Source: Spirodela intermedia
Taxonomy: Eukaryota > Streptophyta > Magnoliopsida > Alismatales > Araceae
Direction of reading: 5' to 3'
Length of the DNA stretch: 64,000 nucleotides
Assembly: GCA_902729315.2 (NCBI GenBank)
Contig: LR746272.1
Span: 13,220,327-13,284,326, forward strand
How positions within the stretch are numbered: position 1 is the stretch's first letter; each line of letters begins with the position of its first letter. Shown one piece after another: positions 34,825 to 46,222 of the stretch. Below the pieces are notes generated by a model. The model ran no database searches and was not told the origin of the DNA. It saw nothing but the letters and a program-made list of their open reading frames with translations. The translations under genes and the position numbers were made by a program.

Positions 34825-36458
34825 CTTGTTCTTTCCCTCTCGTTTTTTTTCAACGTTCTTGCCTAGCCACGGAGGGTGGAGGGAGCGGAGACCGCGTCAC
34901 GTGGGGTTAATGGTTCCACTAGCAGGTAAGGACAAGAGGGTCCGCGCAAGTTGATCGCGGCCGGTCGGGGCGGCGGGGCCCTTCGTGACGCCGATCAGTG
35001 GCCCGCCGGCGCGCCGAAGGGGCGTTCCTTTTTGCCTTTAATGACCATCGGCGTCAGCGGGAGATACGGAGAGATTTGGGGCTGGGACCTTTCGCCTCTC
35101 TTCTCCGCCACGGCACCTCGAGCGAGCGAGTCAGTCTCCTTCCTTGCTGGCTACTTTGCTTGCTTCCGCCGCCAACATACGCCAGGCCGTGGATGCACCG
35201 CTGCGCCTAACACCCCGCGAGTCGCCTCCTCCACCTTCTCTTTTGCCCTTCCGTTTCGGGCAAATCTAGCATTAACGCGGGCAGATCTCTGTGGATTGAG
35301 AATAGATCGGCGCATCTAATGTCGGCGACGGCGTTCAACAGTGTGAAAGCAGCTGCCGCTCGGCTGGACACCATCCTACGAGCCTCCCACACTCACCGTC
35401 CTCGTGCAAGGACGGGCCAGCTAGCAGGAGGATGGCTGGCTTCCTTGAGCGGGGCCACGTCGCATAGACCCGACAGCAGCTTGACGGGGGGGGGGGGGGC
35501 CGACCGGTCGGCCGCATTGGCTGTGGTGTGGTATATTAAAAGCTATTGTAACGTATTATATTAAATTCACGTAATAAGTGGGAGGGGATACGACGACGAC
35601 GACGATGCGCGCGTTATCCGACTTAAAGCTGTCGCAGTTACGCCGTCAATCCAGCTGAGAGAGAGAGAGAGAGATTGTGTGCGCAGCCACCCACGCGTCC
35701 CTCGGAGGCCACGAGCTGCAGCAACAGCGGAGACCAGGCCACAGAAGTCGTGCTGCAGCGGGAAGGCCCGTCCCCGTCGTTCTAGCGATCGACTTAGCGC
35801 CCGTGTTGTGCGCCGCCGATCGGGGCCCGACGGGCGGGCCGGGCTCGCTCGGATGCCCCCGGCCGGACTGGCCCGGTCCAGTCCTGACCTCGAGGACCAC
35901 GGCATTCCAAGGGAGAACTTTTTCGACGGCGTGCCAAACCGGTAGGGACTCTTTTTGAACGCAGCCCGAGTCTCCCGTGAGCGTTCACTTCCATTAAATG
36001 GCCGAGAGCGGGAGGGAGAGGGAAAGAGAAAGAGGATGCTGAAATTCTTACGAATCAGGCACCCCTTAGGGCATGCGTCCTTGTAATACACAGCTTAAGG
36101 AGGGGTGTGTTGTCTCCCACTCCGAGAGCCCCGGTGGCGGGGGTTCGAGAGGGTGTCTGGTCCATCCAAAGAATGAGTGAGATAGACAGTGGCACTACTA
36201 CGAGTTTACAGACCCAGAACCATCACCGGCGCCCGTCCATCTGTCCAGGAGAGACGATGGACGGACGGGTCCGCCTCCCGCCTCGCCGTGCTGTTTAACC
36301 GTCGCGGAGGAGGAGGAAGAGGAGGCATCGCAGGCGAATCAGTCAGTCGTACATACCCTCCTCCTCCCACTCGTCCACAAGCAAGTCCACCAATTCCTGC
36401 AAGCAAAACCAGATTTCCCTCCTTAAGCAAGGCCCCGCAGACTGGCCACACCTTCCCA

Positions 36459-36460
<2 letters not shown>

Positions 36461-36508
<48 letters not shown>
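36461..36508. repeat. (GA)n microsatellite
   Basis: 48 bp of pure GA in intergenic DNA. Confidence 0.95.
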
Positions 36509-36510
<2 letters not shown>

Positions 36511-38983
36511 GGGTTCCTACCGACAGAGGGACGGGCCGCGAGAAGGGCCTCTCGCTCCCGATCAGACTCTCATACGTCGCATTCCAGCTGCACCAACTGA
36601 AGAAGAACCAACATCGTCTTCAAAAAAATTGCGACTCGAAAGAGAAACTAATATATCCATCATTCAAAAAACCTTCTTGGCGGCGCATCGGGTCTTGTTT
36701 GTCAAGTAGAAGAGCTTAGAAATTGCGAGGGCAAACGGTCGACGACAAAGAGGGGGTGTGGCCTAAAATGCAGCTTCCGTAAATTGCATCCCGTTTTCCT
36801 GAACGGCGCTTCTAAGACATTAAAGAGGATGTATTACCAAGCGCACGCTTGGGACTCACTCGGAGATCGGACGTGCTTCTTGTCGGAGCGACGACAAAAG
36901 GAAAAAAAAGAAAGAGGAAGAACGCGAAAGCATTGTACACTTGGGAGGCGCAAACATAGCGCCGTGGTGAAAATAAACAGCCCCCGGCCCCGCTCAGTCT
37001 CAGATGTGATCTGATTGATCTGTTCTAGAATATGGACGAATGAGCTTCTCACACCATGCTTCTAATAAAAACACCAGGCCTCTGAGGCTGTATCCTCAGC
37101 ACCTCGACTCATTCCTGTCAACTGGAGATCAGAGTCTGCATCGAGATTTCTCTTAATTTCCCATGATCTGATCAAGAATACTCTTTAGACATAGCATAGG
37201 AAAGGATCGTCTACCCATGGATTACAATTCTACAGGGGAAAACTCAGTACAGCTTTGATCTCGTAGGCATTATGAGGCAAAAAAGTAGGAGCATGACCTA
37301 TCGTAATGTAAGTTCAGGCTTGTCTCCTAAAGATATTAGATCATTGATCCAGCTTTCAAATTAAAAAAACAAACTTGAATGGATGGGCTCGAAAAACCAA
37401 GAACAGATAACCTTTGATACATACGGGAAAAAAATTGAAGTACCATCTCCGCTGTGGGCACGATTTCTAGTGGGACGATAAGAATTCTTAGCTTTTGTCT
37501 TATGATACCGTATGTGATTAAGCCAAAAGAATGATAGACCACTGCCATCCAAAACGTTGAGATTGCGACCAACAGTGTAGAATACGGAATCAAAGGAAAG
37601 CTTTTGAAAACGCAAAAGACCATGAAACCAGTGAGAAATTAGTGGGAACCCTTTGACAGCTGGACTCCCAGAACTGGCCGGACACAGATAGAATTGGCAA
37701 GTTCCGAACTGGAATTCGAATTACGACCACACAGCCAGTTATAAAACAGTTTGTTATGGCGTTAGATGGCAAGCGAGAGAATACTGTGTGGGTTCTTTTT
37801 AGCGTAGACATGAAGGTTTAGTCTCACATTACTGCAATTACATCTCTCTGGGCTTAACAAATCATTCAACCTTTCCTAGAACCAATAGGGTTTATTTTGA
37901 CGATTAAAAAAATGATAATTTATAAACTAACTAGCACTGACTCCATGCAAAGTTTATGCCACATAAATATACGTTCAGAAGGGGCAAACTGTCAAAAAAC
38001 TGAAGCAAATAAATTTGATAGTCGAAGATCGTAGTCCAAAATTTGATAAATTATTTTGAATCTAAGCTCAACCAGTTGGAGGTATGTAGAGAATGATCAA
38101 GTCGGGGTCTTCAGCGAGTCCACGAGATGCATTCTTGTCATTTGTCTCTATCTAAGGATGGGGGGAGGAAGGGGGGGGTGTGGTGTTTGGGGACGTCCCT
38201 ACCTCTTCTAGTGTGTGTGAGACATTCTCTCCAAAAAAGAACGAGAGCTAGTGTGACTGACTGTAGACATATTTGCATCTAAATCTGTGCCTCTTTCCTC
38301 TCTCCCCTCTGCCCATCGTATTTGCATCAGTTTCCGCTGTGCAAGAAGGGGACGCTCGTCACCTAACCTAACTCTCGTTGACTGTGGCAGCAACCATTGA
38401 AATATCTATAAACATGGCTCCCAAGCAGTGACTAAAATATATACAGTTTGACCTAGAGTCCACGACCAGAACACAAATGTGGGGTGTTACGATAAGGACA
38501 AAGGTATCACATACTCAGATGCTTGCCCTAGAGTTCAAGCTTCGGTCCCCACTGTGTAAACAACTGCTGGCAATACATTGCCCTACAAGAAAGTGTTGTC
38601 GATCACTATGTACGATGCTATTTATAGAAATGGAGCGCAGCGATATCTATCACGCTTAGGATTTTCTCTGTCCTAACCTAACCCTCATTTTGAACTTATT
38701 AACAAGTCATTTTGGTAGATAAAAAATGAGAGGTAAAAAGGTCTCCGAGGATCATCAAGATTTAGGCTTCCTATCAAGTCCATGGTGGAAGTTCCAGTTC
38801 CTTTGGTGCATTAAAACTCGACACTGAGACTCATAAAGCCTCAATCGCTTTCAAAACTCTAGCATTCAATTTCATAAAATGTTTATCGGATTTTCTTCCA
38901 TTTACGAAGTGGGCTTGGTTACTGTCTAAGGTCAACCTGACAACTAAATCTTTCTTGTGTCATCATCTGGGCTGATTTTCGGT

Positions 38984-41900
38984 TTAAATGGCTTTTAATA
39001 TAGTCGCATGATCCATGTTCCAACTATTCACCCACTCTTGTTCTGTTACTCCAAACAACCAGCAACGTTTATGACGAACAAACTTAAAAGTACAGAAAAA
39101 AAAGTTCCATCATCTACTTTCTTACAAGAACCTTGACTTACCTTAATCTAGGTTTTATTGCTTGCTTCGTATGATCATCTGGTTTGCTGCATCCGATCCA
39201 ATGTTGTCTTGTTTGATTCCAAAGGATAAGGCCTAAACATAAATAGATTTATGTGGGAAAATATTACAGGTACATTAAGAAGAAGAAAAATTCAATGAGA
39301 AATAAGTCTTTGAGGTTTTTTTATCGATTCGTGTGAAAGTGTATGGTAGAGAAACGGCCTAAAAACATTTTCTCACCCAGAATGAAATATCATCCGCCAA
39401 AAGGGAATCAATCTATCAGAAGATACAATTTTTAAATGCAATCACACTGACCATTACGTTCCAACTGGAAAACCTAAGAATCAAAATATGTTTTATCAAA
39501 AAGTTCAATCAAACGCTAAAAATAGTGGGTTTTTTCTCTATGACTTTAAAATAAGGGCCTCTTCTACAGTCATCTAGATCAAGACCTGTCCATTTTCTTC
39601 CATTTTTGAGATTGTCGCTTTGATCCAGACAAAAACTGAATTGGTTTCTAAAAAAATAAATTCCATATGTTTGGAAATCATAACCGGAGATGATACATAA
39701 ATCAGTTGGCACTCACCATGATTGACAAAGTCAGAAGGATTGCTGGCATTGCCTGTCACATGGAGATCCTGTGTCTGAACACATGTGCTTATTGAAGAAA
39801 GATTTCTCTGGGACTGCAATCCATTATTATCCATATCATACGTGCTCGTACTCCAGAAATCCTCGGAAATACTAGGCGTTTTCACAGTTTGCCCTTGGAT
39901 TTTTAAACCCTCGGAAGGTTCATCAACCTCAATAATTTGATAGGACTTGCTACAGCATCCAAGACAACCTCTGCTCTGTTACAATTCAGGTTAAGCAAGT
40001 GCCCCCGAATATTTGTCTATGTCCAGGGAATACAGTAAAAACTTCTTCAAAAAAATTGGAAAGATAGTATTCCCTATCAGATTCTTCAAGTTTACACGTT
40101 GATTATTGAAATCCAACTCAAATTGATGTCATTTTCCATATTTCATTTAACAATTGTGCCGTGAGATTGTGAACCAAGATAAGCCAAAAGAAACAATTTC
40201 TGAGTCTTGCAAGGAAGAAGATTTAGCGAAAACCATTTCACTAAGCCATCAAAAGTATTCTGAATAGATAAATTTTGGCATCTTCAGCACATGATAAAAA
40301 TGAACAGAGTATATAAAAGTGAGACGGGTAATATTTCCACGTCATGCTTTGTTTCTGGGTAAATTGGAAAAAAAAATCAGTGAAGGAATTAATAACAAAG
40401 CTACAGGATCCTGTCGATGCACTGTTCTATGCATTATCTCCAGTCACCTTCCCACATGGTTTGAGCACTTCACAGAAGCTAAATAAAAAAACTGTGGCAT
40501 ACAATGTTTACAACTACCACACGGAAATTTTGTTTGGGAGAATACTTTTAAGAATCATTTTGTCCAATAAGAGAACATCTAATTAGTTAATCCGAGAAAA
40601 TAACACAACACGTTTTTGCTAGCACAAATTGGTATTTGGTTTGATGTGTACACTCACTAATGACGAAACTAACCCGAAGTCCGGAGAGTGAACGGAGAAG
40701 AAAAGACGAGAAGCGAGTGTTCCAGGTTCGAAAGTTATCCTCCCATCGGCAACAACTAAAAAAGGATGCTTTTCTGGCAACCCTAGCTCATCAGCCCGTC
40801 TACATTGAAAGTTAGCTCGTACATCAATTACAAACAGTTTGCATCTCTTAAGAGATTATTATAATAACCTGTTACCAATGTAATTGATGTCAACCTGAAA
40901 CCAAAACAGATGCCAACAGAGGAAGATGGGAAGAAGGGGAAGATCGGGGAGAGGAATGGAAGAAGACGATGAGGGAGACGCGACCAAGGGGAATCCCAAG
41001 AGTCAGTTATGAATTTCGACAACCTTTCGTTTAGGAGTCCCAAAATCCTGATGTCTTTAAGCCTAGAAGTGAGCAAGATATATATTAGAGGCCGCTGGCA
41101 TTAAAACTACAAGAGATAGAGATGACTATTACAGATTCAGCAGTTGGACGAGGAAAGGCATTGCTGCACAGGTTAGTGTACCCACGAAATCAGAAATGAA
41201 GAATATTCCTCATTTTGTTCATTTGGTATGCCACTATTCTGATAAAAAAATCAAATGCAAAGTATAATGAACTAAACAGAAGAAGAAAAGAGAAGAGAAA
41301 GAGATATAAAGGCTACAGAAGAGAGAAAAACGTGAGAAAATCATCTTCGCACCTACCGAGGTGGTAGTCAGAGAGGAGGTAGAAAACTAGTACAGGATGC
41401 TATACTAATCTTTGATGATACTCACTGGGCTCACTTGCAGCTCAACTCCAATTTCAATTGTTCCTGAAAAATTCGAAACAAGCAGTATAGCTATGCGGAT
41501 CATGTTTTGCACATTTTCCAAATTTTGTGAGAATTTTCAGGTATGTTTCTCTCTCCAGATGGCCCATAGATTATCTAGTAATGGTATTATCAACAAGTCA
41601 AGATCAGCTAGGATATGACAGCAAACCCAATTTCGTAGCAGCACAATTTCTCTCCAGACAGTAGACTAAAGTGAAGAAAATCTCATTAATAGCTAATCAA
41701 TGTCTTCGTCATGCAAACAATAAATCAAACACTTACTCTAGATATTTAACCTCAACTATTGAAGTTCCTCACTTGTGGGAAGCCTGCTGTTAACAATTGA
41801 AGAGGAAAGTTTTAACTTCGCATCGAGTTTACTCTTCCAAACCATTCTCCATACGAAATATTTTAATGAAGGAAATAATAATGAATAGTCTTGTTAATCA

Positions 41901-42991
41901 TTCCGAATCCAACTTGTTTTGTATCCTGATTCCGCTTTCATCTTGGAAGGATGAAGGCTATGTATAATTCAGTTGTGGGATTCTCAATTAACCTCCGTCT
42001 AAATTGTAGACTTAAAACTATCATTCGTCCACATCTCATCAACGTGTTTGCTCTTGTCCTGGAATCTGTCTTGTAAATGTTGGAAATGTACGGAAAGAAT
42101 CCGCATCACCATGCAGCCAACTGTTCCCCGAAAATGACAACCTCCTTCCATTGTCTAGCTAAAAATTGGCCCAATATGGATGGGGATTTTGTTTTCCAAA
42201 TAGGAAACACTCCAGATATGTTCATCGAAACAAACCTCCCATCACTCCCCTTTTTGAAATAAATTCTTCAGTAATGTTAGCCCATGAAGAGTTAGTCTCT
42301 GCTACTTCTCACAATATTTGCGCAAGAAGCAATCGATGATCATTCCCGAGAGCTTTGATTCCGACTGGGTCAGTTCCCAGGAGTCTCTACGCGGAACCTC
42401 GTACGATAGTGAGAAAGGACCTCATTCCAACCTGGTAAGCAGAGACTCGTCTGCCCAAAGAAGTAGCTCGTGGTATCTCTAGTCTCCTCACCATGATGCA
42501 AGATTAAACAGATAACAAGGCGAACCAGGGATCTTGGGCCCAGTTATTTTTTCTACACGTTTTTCTGATGGTGTAACATCGGTTGCTGCTCAGAGGGCGA
42601 AGAGGCCCCCGAGTAAGGTTTTCTTTGTAAAACAAAGCCCGCAAAGGGACATGGGAGAGCCGGCTATCGAAGACACAGAATCGGGAACACTCGCGGGATG
42701 CGCGGGGACACGCCCTTGCCCCCCCCTCTTCTGGACGCCTCGGCTGTGTGGACCGATTCTGTCGAGAGTACGGGGGGGAGGAGGCGGAAGCAGAGAAGAA
42801 GAAGTAGCATGGACGGGCCTCCATATCCTTCCCACCCTCATTCGTAAACTCTTAAAGCGGAGCAAACAGAGAATCCAGAGATGCGGCAAAACGAAGATTT
42901 AGACTTTAGAAAGTGAGCAGTTCTTGAGATAAGCTCGCCACAGGTTTGGATGTAGAGAAGGGAAGAGGCCGGTTCGACTTACCCCATGCAT
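38984..42991 (-). CDS. DUF4050-like protein (GAG1At-type family), C-terminus unresolved
   Basis: Plant protein of unknown function. Exons found on the minus strand: 42991-42983 (MHG, GTAAGT donor), 39975-39717 and 39232-39142. A tentative terminal exon, 39023-38984, ends the frame at 132 residues. Exon 2 is convincing: RGCLGCCSKSYQIIEVDEPS, GLKIQGQTVKTPSISEDFWS and STSTYDMDNNGLQSQ match the family start, and it ends in NPSDFVNHG. Exon 3 continues GLILWNQTRQHWIG, the family's best conserved block. In relatives the last exon starts SWNATYESLL and ends with an acidic block near VDxWEQEGLYD. Here only SWN follows at 39023, then 10 unrelated residues and a stop. Either the true last exon is elsewhere or the gene is truncated. 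Intron 1 is 3 kb and AT-rich. The N-terminal Cys cluster could be lipid-modified. Confidence 0.72.
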
Positions 42992-43898
42992 GTCAGAACC
43001 TGGCCAAGCCAATAGGAGATCGATCTGCCAGTGTCGCCGCCGGGAAGCATCTAGGCTCGAGCATCTAGAGCTACTGGCTTTAATGCCTCCTCGTTGGCCC
43101 GCGCACAGACCGAGCCAGATCCGCAAGTTATCTCCCGCGTCAATAGGGTTGAAGGAAGCCGATAGATGGCCCGGAGATCAAGCAGGAAGTTGAGGAGCTC
43201 CGCCGGGTCCAGATCCTGGAAGTCCAGAATAGCGCAGAGGTATGTGTAAGTTGTTTTAATTCAAGACCAGAATTGAGGGAGACAGAGAACGAGGGAGGAG
43301 GAAGAGAAGAAGAAGAAGGCGAGAAAGAGGTTTGTGCAACCAGAACTCGAGGTTCTGCAATAGTGGAAACTAGGAGAACAGGGAAAGAGAACGAATCGAA
43401 AGGTGGATTCAAGGGCGCCCACGGATCTCATTACACGTAGGGTTTACATTATTCAGTTCAGCAAACAAAAGTGATGGACGAATTGGGGAGGGACTCACGA
43501 ACAGAGAACTAAGGCATCCCCCGCCCCTTGGGAAGACAGCAGAAGGTAGTACGGGAAGTCGAGGCAATCGGCAGCCTGTGGAGAAACTACCAGGCCCATG
43601 GTCTGGCGAGTGCCGCTGCGGAGTGATCGAATTCTTCCCTCAGATTGGACAGCGTCATCGGAGCCCGCCCGCTTCGTCCCTCGAGCTTAGTCGAGATGTC
43701 GCCCGATACCAATCGGCCGCCTGTGGACCCTTTCCCACCTCGATCCGGGACGCTCAACCGGAACCGGAGACACCCCCTCGTCGTCTTCGTCCTCCCTGTG
43801 TATCACCGCCGCCGCCCTCCCAGCGGAGCCGCGCGCGGGAGTCCTTGGGGACGGTATTGCAGGCGCCTAGTCTCTCTCGCACTCTGAGGCCTTGCTTT

Positions 43899-43901
43899 CT
43901 C

Positions 43902-43932
<31 letters not shown>

Positions 43933-43934
43933 TT
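43899..43934. repeat. (CT)n microsatellite
   Basis: About 36 bp with one TA interruption, roughly 0.9 kb before the DUF4050-like start codon. Confidence 0.9.
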
Positions 43935-44571
43935 CTAACTAGGACTAACTATTTCAAAGCGCAAGCCCCTACAGGATCCTCGGTTGTAGTAAGAAAGCTC
44001 TGGTCTTTTCTCCGGCCGATCTCCGGTGGTCGTGGAACGTTTCACAGTGTATTTGGTTTTGAACAGTACCCACCACGGAGGAACGGCCGCGATGCCGCCG
44101 GAGCCACGTACTGGCGTCTCCGACTAAGGCAAGACGGCAGGGTGGGCCGGCGACGACATAGGCACCGCGAACGCGATACATACCCTTTTTTTGACTGTTT
44201 GTTCTCGGCCATCCCCCGCGAGGACTGGCGGAGAGGTAGGTTCTCTCCAGCCCTCAGTGGCGTTGACCGGGGCAAAGGCGGAGATAAGCGCCGGTGCGAC
44301 CGATGTATTAATATTTTTCCTCCGACGTATTAATATTTTTCCTTTTGGCTCTTGGCGTCGACAAAGCAGAAGCCTCCACGAAGTGAGACCGATGTTTTGC
44401 GTGCAGATCTGGCGGATGACTCGACCTGACAGTGAAGGGAGGCTCGGGATGGCGCCGGTGGAGCGTGCTCGACGTGAAGACTTCGCGATCACGACGAGGG
44501 TATGAACTTTTTTTTAACTGTAAATGCTGAGGCTGGGATTTTGATAAGAAACGAGAATTCCTCTTCCATAA

Positions 44572-44595
44572 CTCTCTCTCTCTCTCTCTCTCTCT
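44572..44595. repeat. (CT)n microsatellite
   Basis: 24 bp, immediately downstream of the small membrane protein gene. Confidence 0.9.
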
Positions 44596-44653
44596 ACCTC
44601 TCCAGCTGCAGAGGGAAAACTGACGGGGTCGTGCGGGCGACGTGTAGACAGGA

Positions 44654-45216
44654 TCACGCCATATGGTAATGGCGATCCCGGAGGATCCCATTATACAGGG
44701 CCGTCCGGTTGGCCGGCATTCCTCGTGATATCCCCCGTCCAATTTCCGACCCACCGTAGCGGAGGGGTGAGACCTCCGACATCTTCTCTACCCTCGCGTC
44801 GCCTTCTTCATCTTGGACGTGCAGCTCGACCACCTGCTCGGCAAAATGGACCCTCTTCTTCTTTTGCTGCTGCTTCTTTTTCTTCTTAGTCTCCTCGTCC
44901 TCCTTATTCGTCGACGTGGCCGGCATCGTCCTCCCAGATGTCCTCTTCGTTGCATCTGTGAAATTTCAGAAAACCCTAGTTAAGGTGGACGCAACCGGCT
45001 ACAGAAATCCACGGAACTGATCTATCTGATCCGCCAATTACCAGAGATGGAGGACCGTAATGAGGAAAGAGGAAAGAGGGAATCCTCCCCGGCGACGGCG
45101 TCCAGTTGCGGGGGGGAAGGCGACTTCTGCCGGCAGAACCCCAGGAGAACGACAGTGCCGGAAACCGCCACCGCCGTCGCCAAGGCTACGCCATGGGAAC
45201 CCATCATCGAAGGCAT
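44654..45216 (-). CDS. Small plant-conserved protein with N-terminal membrane anchor
   Basis: Function unknown. There are two exons on the minus strand: 45216-45042 and 44955-44654 (GTAATT donor, TTTCACAG acceptor, matching phase), giving 158 residues. The N-terminus has a hydrophobic helix (VALATAVAVSGTVVLLGF). It is followed by LFPLSSLRSSIS, a Lys-rich linker of about 15 residues, RVHFAEQVVE, and the C-terminal GMPANRTALYNGILRDR. I recognise the combination of a membrane anchor, a K-rich stretch with (V/H)FAxxVVE, and MPANRxALYxGILRDR near the C-terminus as a recurring angiosperm family of unnamed proteins. ATGs at 45207 and 45204 are alternative starts that leave the helix intact. It lies between the DUF4050-like gene and PLD, all three on the minus strand. 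Confidence 0.75.
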
Positions 45217-46151
45217 CACCGAGCACGAAGAAGACGGCGAACAACAACGAGCGACGGCCGCCCACCCACTAAAGAAGAGAAGGTCCTCCCCGACGAGGAA
45301 GAGGGTTCGATAGCAGCGTGTACAGAAAAAGAAAATTACGCCACACCGCCATTTGTATCGAGGCGCCGGGATCGGCCTCATGACGCCATCTCGTGGGAGC
45401 TGCTGGAAGAGGGTGGACGTCATCTCGGGCGCAATGTGATTTTATATCCCTTGCTGTCGACTGGGGGCCTCGACGCTGCTGCCTGCGTCCTCCGCGACGG
45501 CGACGCTCCCCGGCTTGGCCACGAATTCAAAGGGAAGAGAACGAAAGAAAAAGAAAGTGCCGACAGCGTCACGGAGGAATGAAAAGGAGGGAGAGGGAGA
45601 GGGAGGAGGTCCCCCCACCGCCACCGCTCAGAAAAGAGCCGTCCACCGAGCGAGGGCACGGGAAGAATGGCCCGAGGCCCCCGCAATCCGGCACAGCCAC
45701 ATCCGCCGCCGCTGCCGCCAACAAGAACGACGATGGGGATCAGTGTCAAATCCAATGCCGTCGGGCGAAGCCACGCCCCCGTGAGATGCCTGACTGCTAC
45801 GAATATCCAGCGTGTGCATGCATCGGTCCCGCACGCGGGCGTCGTACGTTCGTCATCTCCTTCCACAACCATCGTCGGAGTCCCTGTGGATGATGACGAC
45901 CCCGCTCTCCCCGCGGGTCGATCGATCTCCGGGCAGTAGCTGGCGGCGATGGCAGGCAAGCAGGCAGGCAACGAGACGATCTGTTGAGTGAACCTTTTTT
46001 ATACATACAAACAACAGGAAGGAGCCGTCGGCGCTCGAGAGAGGCCGTCCCCCCACGAGCGCACCCCCGTTCCTTATTGTGGGTCGCTGCTGCTGCGCCC
46101 GACAAAGCAAGACAGAACAAGGAGGATAGATCACACGCGCGCTGATTATTC

Positions 46152-46200
<49 letters not shown>

Positions 46201-46222
46201 ACGCAGGTGGCGGTGGGAGGGA
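45217..46222. other. Spacer between the small membrane protein gene and PLD 3' end
   Basis: GC-rich promoter-like DNA for the downstream minus-strand gene, with a GA microsatellite at 46153-46194. Many overlapping 60-180 codon frames on both strands look like chance. Confidence 0.5.
46153..46194. repeat. (GA)n microsatellite in PLD 3' flank
   Basis: 42 bp of GA; CT in the PLD sense strand, starting about 30 bp after its stop, so probably in the 3' UTR. Confidence 0.95.

Larger units (their letters stand above)
34051..38983. other. EBF upstream region and downstream flank of DUF4050-like gene
   Basis: 34.0-37 kb is GC-rich promoter-type DNA with microsatellites and many overlapping chance frames. 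37-39 kb turns AT-rich; I searched it on the minus strand for the missing C-terminal exon of the DUF4050-like gene without success. No other gene is supported. Confidence 0.5.
43000..44653. other. Upstream region of the DUF4050-like gene
   Basis: GC-rich, with CT microsatellites at 43899-43934 and 44572-44595. A 22-bp tandem duplication around ATTAATATTTTTCC lies at about 44302-44343. A 251-codon frame on the plus strand (43578-44333) is rich in repeat-encoded Ser/Leu and resembles nothing known. No gene is called. Confidence 0.5.

Noticed and set aside
43578-44333. 251-codon frame on the plus strand
   Set aside because: Part of it is translated CT microsatellite, and the remainder matches no family.
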